DNA of 64,000 nt, from assembly GCF_023243075.1 (NCBI RefSeq), contig NZ_JALKFZ020000034.1, positions 1 to 64,000 on the forward strand, in the 5' to 3' direction. The DNA is from Frankia sp. AiPa1 (GTDB taxonomy: Bacteria > Actinomycetota > Actinomycetes > Frankiales > Frankiaceae). Under the pieces are notes generated by a model. The model was not told the origin of the DNA and searched no databases. It worked only from the letters and a program-made list of their open reading frames with translations. Positions 62,259 through 64,000 of the stretch are shown piece after piece. The translations under genes and the position numbers were made by a program. Position 1 is the first letter of the stretch, and each line of letters begins with the position of its first letter.

Positions 62259-62708
62259 ATGCTGCGTGCTGGCGACACCGCGCCGGAATTCGAGCTTCCG
62301 GACGAGACCAACACTCCTCGCAGGCTCTCCGCACTCCTGGCCGCCGGCCCGGTCGTCCTGTTCTTCTACCCGGCGGCGATGACCAAGGGCTGCACCGCGG
62401 AGAGCTGTCACTTCCGGGACCTCGCGGCGGAGTTCGCCAAGGTCGGGGCACAGCGGATCGGTATCAGTACCGACACCGTGGCCAAGCAGAAGGAGTTCTC
62501 CGACAAGCATTCCTTCGACTATCCGCTGCTGTCCGACGCCGACGGCACCGTGTCGAGGGCGTTCGGCGTGAAGCGGCCGATCGACCTGCTCCGGGTCAAG
62601 CGCGCCACCTTCGTGATCGGCACGGACCGGGTCATCATCGAGGCCATCGCCAGTGAACTGAACATGAACACGCACGCCGACAAGGCGCTCGCCGCGCTCG
62701 GCGGATAG
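62259..62708 (+). CDS. BCP-type thioredoxin-dependent peroxiredoxin
   Basis: 149 residues from ATG 62259, preceded by GTGAGGA. The catalytic segment FFYPAAMTKGCTAESCHFRDLA has the peroxidatic Cys in GCT and a second Cys five residues later, the BCP/PrxQ layout. TVSRAFGVKRPIDLLRVKRATFVI follows the usual fold. It should reduce H2O2 and organic peroxides with thioredoxin. Confidence 0.93.
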   Translation: MLRAGDTAPEFELPDETNTPRRLSALLAAGPVVLFFYPAAMTKGCTAESCHFRDLAAEFAKVGAQRIGISTDTVAKQKEFSDKHSFDYPLLSDADGTVSRAFGVKRPIDLLRVKRATFVIGTDRVIIEAIASELNMNTHADKALAALGG

Positions 62709-62727
62709 GACGCGAAGCACGGGAGGG

Positions 62728-63744
62728 TCACGGCAGATATCGCTCGCCGGCCAGGTCGGCCCCCGCGCGAAGCCGGGCCGCGTCCCGCCCGGGCGGGGCG
62801 CCGAAGAGCCGACGGTATTCGCGGTTGAACTGGGTGGGACTGTCATAGCCGACGAGATGGCCGATGCCCGCGACATCTCCCGCTCCGGCCATCAACAACG
62901 AACGGGCCTCCTGGAGCCGGATGCGCTTCTGGAACTGGATCGGGCTCAGCGCGGTGATCCCGCGGAAGTGCCGATGAAACGCGGACGGGCTCATGCCAGC
63001 CAACCTGGCAAGATCGGAAATCCGTATCGGTTCCGCATAGTTGTCGCGCATCCACTGGATGGCCCGGCTCACGTGGGACAGGCTGCTGTCGGCCAGTCCG
63101 ATCTGCCGAATCATGTCGCCGTGGGAGCTCGTGAGCAGCCGCCAGAGGATCTCCCGTTCGATCAGCGGAGCGAGTACCGGCGCGTCGGCGGGGCGATCGA
63201 CCAGACGCACCAGACGGGCCACGGCGTCGAGAAGGTCGTCATCGGCGTCGCGGGTCGTCATCGTGGGCGGTCGGTCCGTCGCGCGGGACCTCCGTCCGGG
63301 TGGGGCCTCCAGCAGCAGCGGGGCGATCGCGGTGCGCCGTAGCTCCAAGCCCACTCCCAGCGCTGGGGTCCGCGGACTGGCGTCGAGGAAGTGACCGGTG
63401 ACGGGCAGGCTGGCGCTGACGACGAGACACTGCCCGGCCCGATATTCGAGGACCTGATCGCCGACCAGGAGCCGCTTGCCGCCCTGGACCATGACGACCA
63501 GTAACGGATCGGTCAGCGAGTAGTCCGGGACCGACGTTTCCACCCTGGACATCAGCAGGCCTGGGATCGGCGTCCGGAGATCCGGGCGAGCACGGAGCGC
63601 AACGACGCGGCCGATGCCGTCCAGCAGGTCGGCCCAGGTACGCACGTGAGGACCCAACCACGCGGGCGGCCAGCCAGCAAGCCTGATCGGGGCAACGTTC
63701 GCAGGATCGGGGTTCGCAGGATCAGGGTTGGCAGGATCGGGCAA
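62728..63744 (-). CDS. AraC-family transcriptional regulator
   Basis: 338 residues from TTG 63744. The N-terminal part is an AraC_N/cupin-like sensor (TPIPGLLMSRVETSVPDYSLTDPLLVVMVQGGKRLLVGD). The C-terminal part has LARLAGMSPSAFHRHFRGITALSPIQFQKRIRLQEAR. The first 16 residues, DPANPDPANPDPAN, come from a triple 15-base repeat; a later GTG (HVRTWADLL) is a plausible alternative start. It is divergent from an aldo/keto reductase gene. Confidence 0.88.
   Translation of the reverse strand: MPDPANPDPANPDPANVAPIRLAGWPPAWLGPHVRTWADLLDGIGRVVALRARPDLRTPIPGLLMSRVETSVPDYSLTDPLLVVMVQGGKRLLVGDQVLEYRAGQCLVVSASLPVTGHFLDASPRTPALGVGLELRRTAIAPLLLEAPPGRRSRATDRPPTMTTRDADDDLLDAVARLVRLVDRPADAPVLAPLIEREILWRLLTSSHGDMIRQIGLADSSLSHVSRAIQWMRDNYAEPIRISDLARLAGMSPSAFHRHFRGITALSPIQFQKRIRLQEARSLLMAGAGDVAGIGHLVGYDSPTQFNREYRRLFGAPPGRDAARLRAGADLAGERYLP
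63697..63741 (-). repeat. Three 15-base tandem repeats in an N-terminal coding region
   Basis: Units GTTCGCAGGATCGGG, GTTCGCAGGATCAGG and GTTGGCAGGATCGGG are in tandem and encode NPDPA on the minus strand. Copy number could vary between strains. Confidence 0.85.
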
Positions 63745-63838
63745 GACCCCGCGTGGATCAGCCTACCGCCGCACCGGCCGCCCGCGTTTCGATGTCCGGG
63801 TCAGTTCACCCCTGTCCTGAAGGGCACCGGAACCCACC

Positions 63839-64000
63839 ATGGCACTTGACCACTATGTGACGCTTGGCCGATCCGGGCTGCGGGTCAGCCCGTTCGCGCT
63901 CGGCGCGATGACCTTCGGAACCGACGCCGGGGGCGCCGGGTGCGGCGTCGAGGAATCCGAGCGGATCCTCACCACCTATCTTGACCTCGGCGGCAATTTC
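63839..64000 (+). CDS. Aldo/keto reductase, 5' end only
   Basis: 54 codons from ATG 63839, running off the window: YVTLGRSGLRVSPFALGAMT, the AKR N-terminal strand. The spacer of the divergent AraC-type regulator suggests control by it. Confidence 0.85.
   Translation, partial: MALDHYVTLGRSGLRVSPFALGAMTFGTDAGGAGCGVEESERILTTYLDLGGNF

Overview
The window is very GC-rich, with nearly all third codon positions G or C. It mixes Hanks-type Ser/Thr kinases, F420/LLM-type and P450 oxidoreductases, DUF5753/XRE and Fic fragments, and a class F-like sortase. This fits a filamentous actinobacterium and looks most like a Frankia-type genome; the genus is an inference from gene content. I saw no rRNA, tRNA, CRISPR array or intact insertion sequence.

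Layout. (1) 0.2-3.2 kb: a UBP-type zinc-finger protein, a membrane Ser/Thr kinase and a small conserved protein. (2) 3.5-9.2 kb: an oxidative catabolic cluster with a KstD-like flavoprotein, a cytochrome P450 and an enoyl-CoA hydratase, an HxlR regulator with a palindromic promoter, and a nitroreductase-like enzyme. (3) 9.5-18 kb: a GNAT enzyme, a membrane protein, a second Ser/Thr kinase carrying an extracellular ricin-type lectin, and a 1497-residue DUF4011-like helicase with a C-terminal Vsr/DUF559-like nuclease, which resembles a predicted phage-defence gene. An aldo/keto reductase follows.

(4) 19.3-33.9 kb: a coherent cell-surface locus. The minus strand reads, in transcription order, a small secreted protein, a DUF916/WxL-interacting-protein-like membrane protein, a roughly 3130-residue adhesin (lectin, IPT, FN3, He_PIG and 16 DUF11 domains), and a small membrane-anchored DUF11 protein. 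The plus strand reads a 43-codon ORF, a membrane-anchored DUF11 protein and a sortase, with 4-bp overlaps. The adhesin ends in a module homologous to the small secreted protein. This is the best candidate for a little-described system: an actinobacterial counterpart of the Firmicutes WxL/DUF916 surface complex joined to a sortase.

(5) 34-62 kb: an accessory region. Intact genes (LLM oxidoreductase, NUDIX, APC permease, NADP-dependent reductases with AraC regulators, a 2OG-Fe(II) oxygenase, an ATPase-nuclease) alternate with intact toxin-antitoxin modules (Phd/VapC, VapBC, MntA/HepT, an orphan MazF). Between them lie scraps of HicA, HigB, HepT, XRE, Fic, HAD, methyltransferase, NmrA, FHA, NACHT-TPR, serine recombinase and YdeI genes. 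Threaded through it are one intact gene of a flavodoxin-like family and eight broken copies; several breaks fall at the same few codons. (6) 62.2-64 kb: a BCP-type peroxiredoxin, an AraC regulator and the start of an aldo/keto reductase, with ordinary gene structure resumed.
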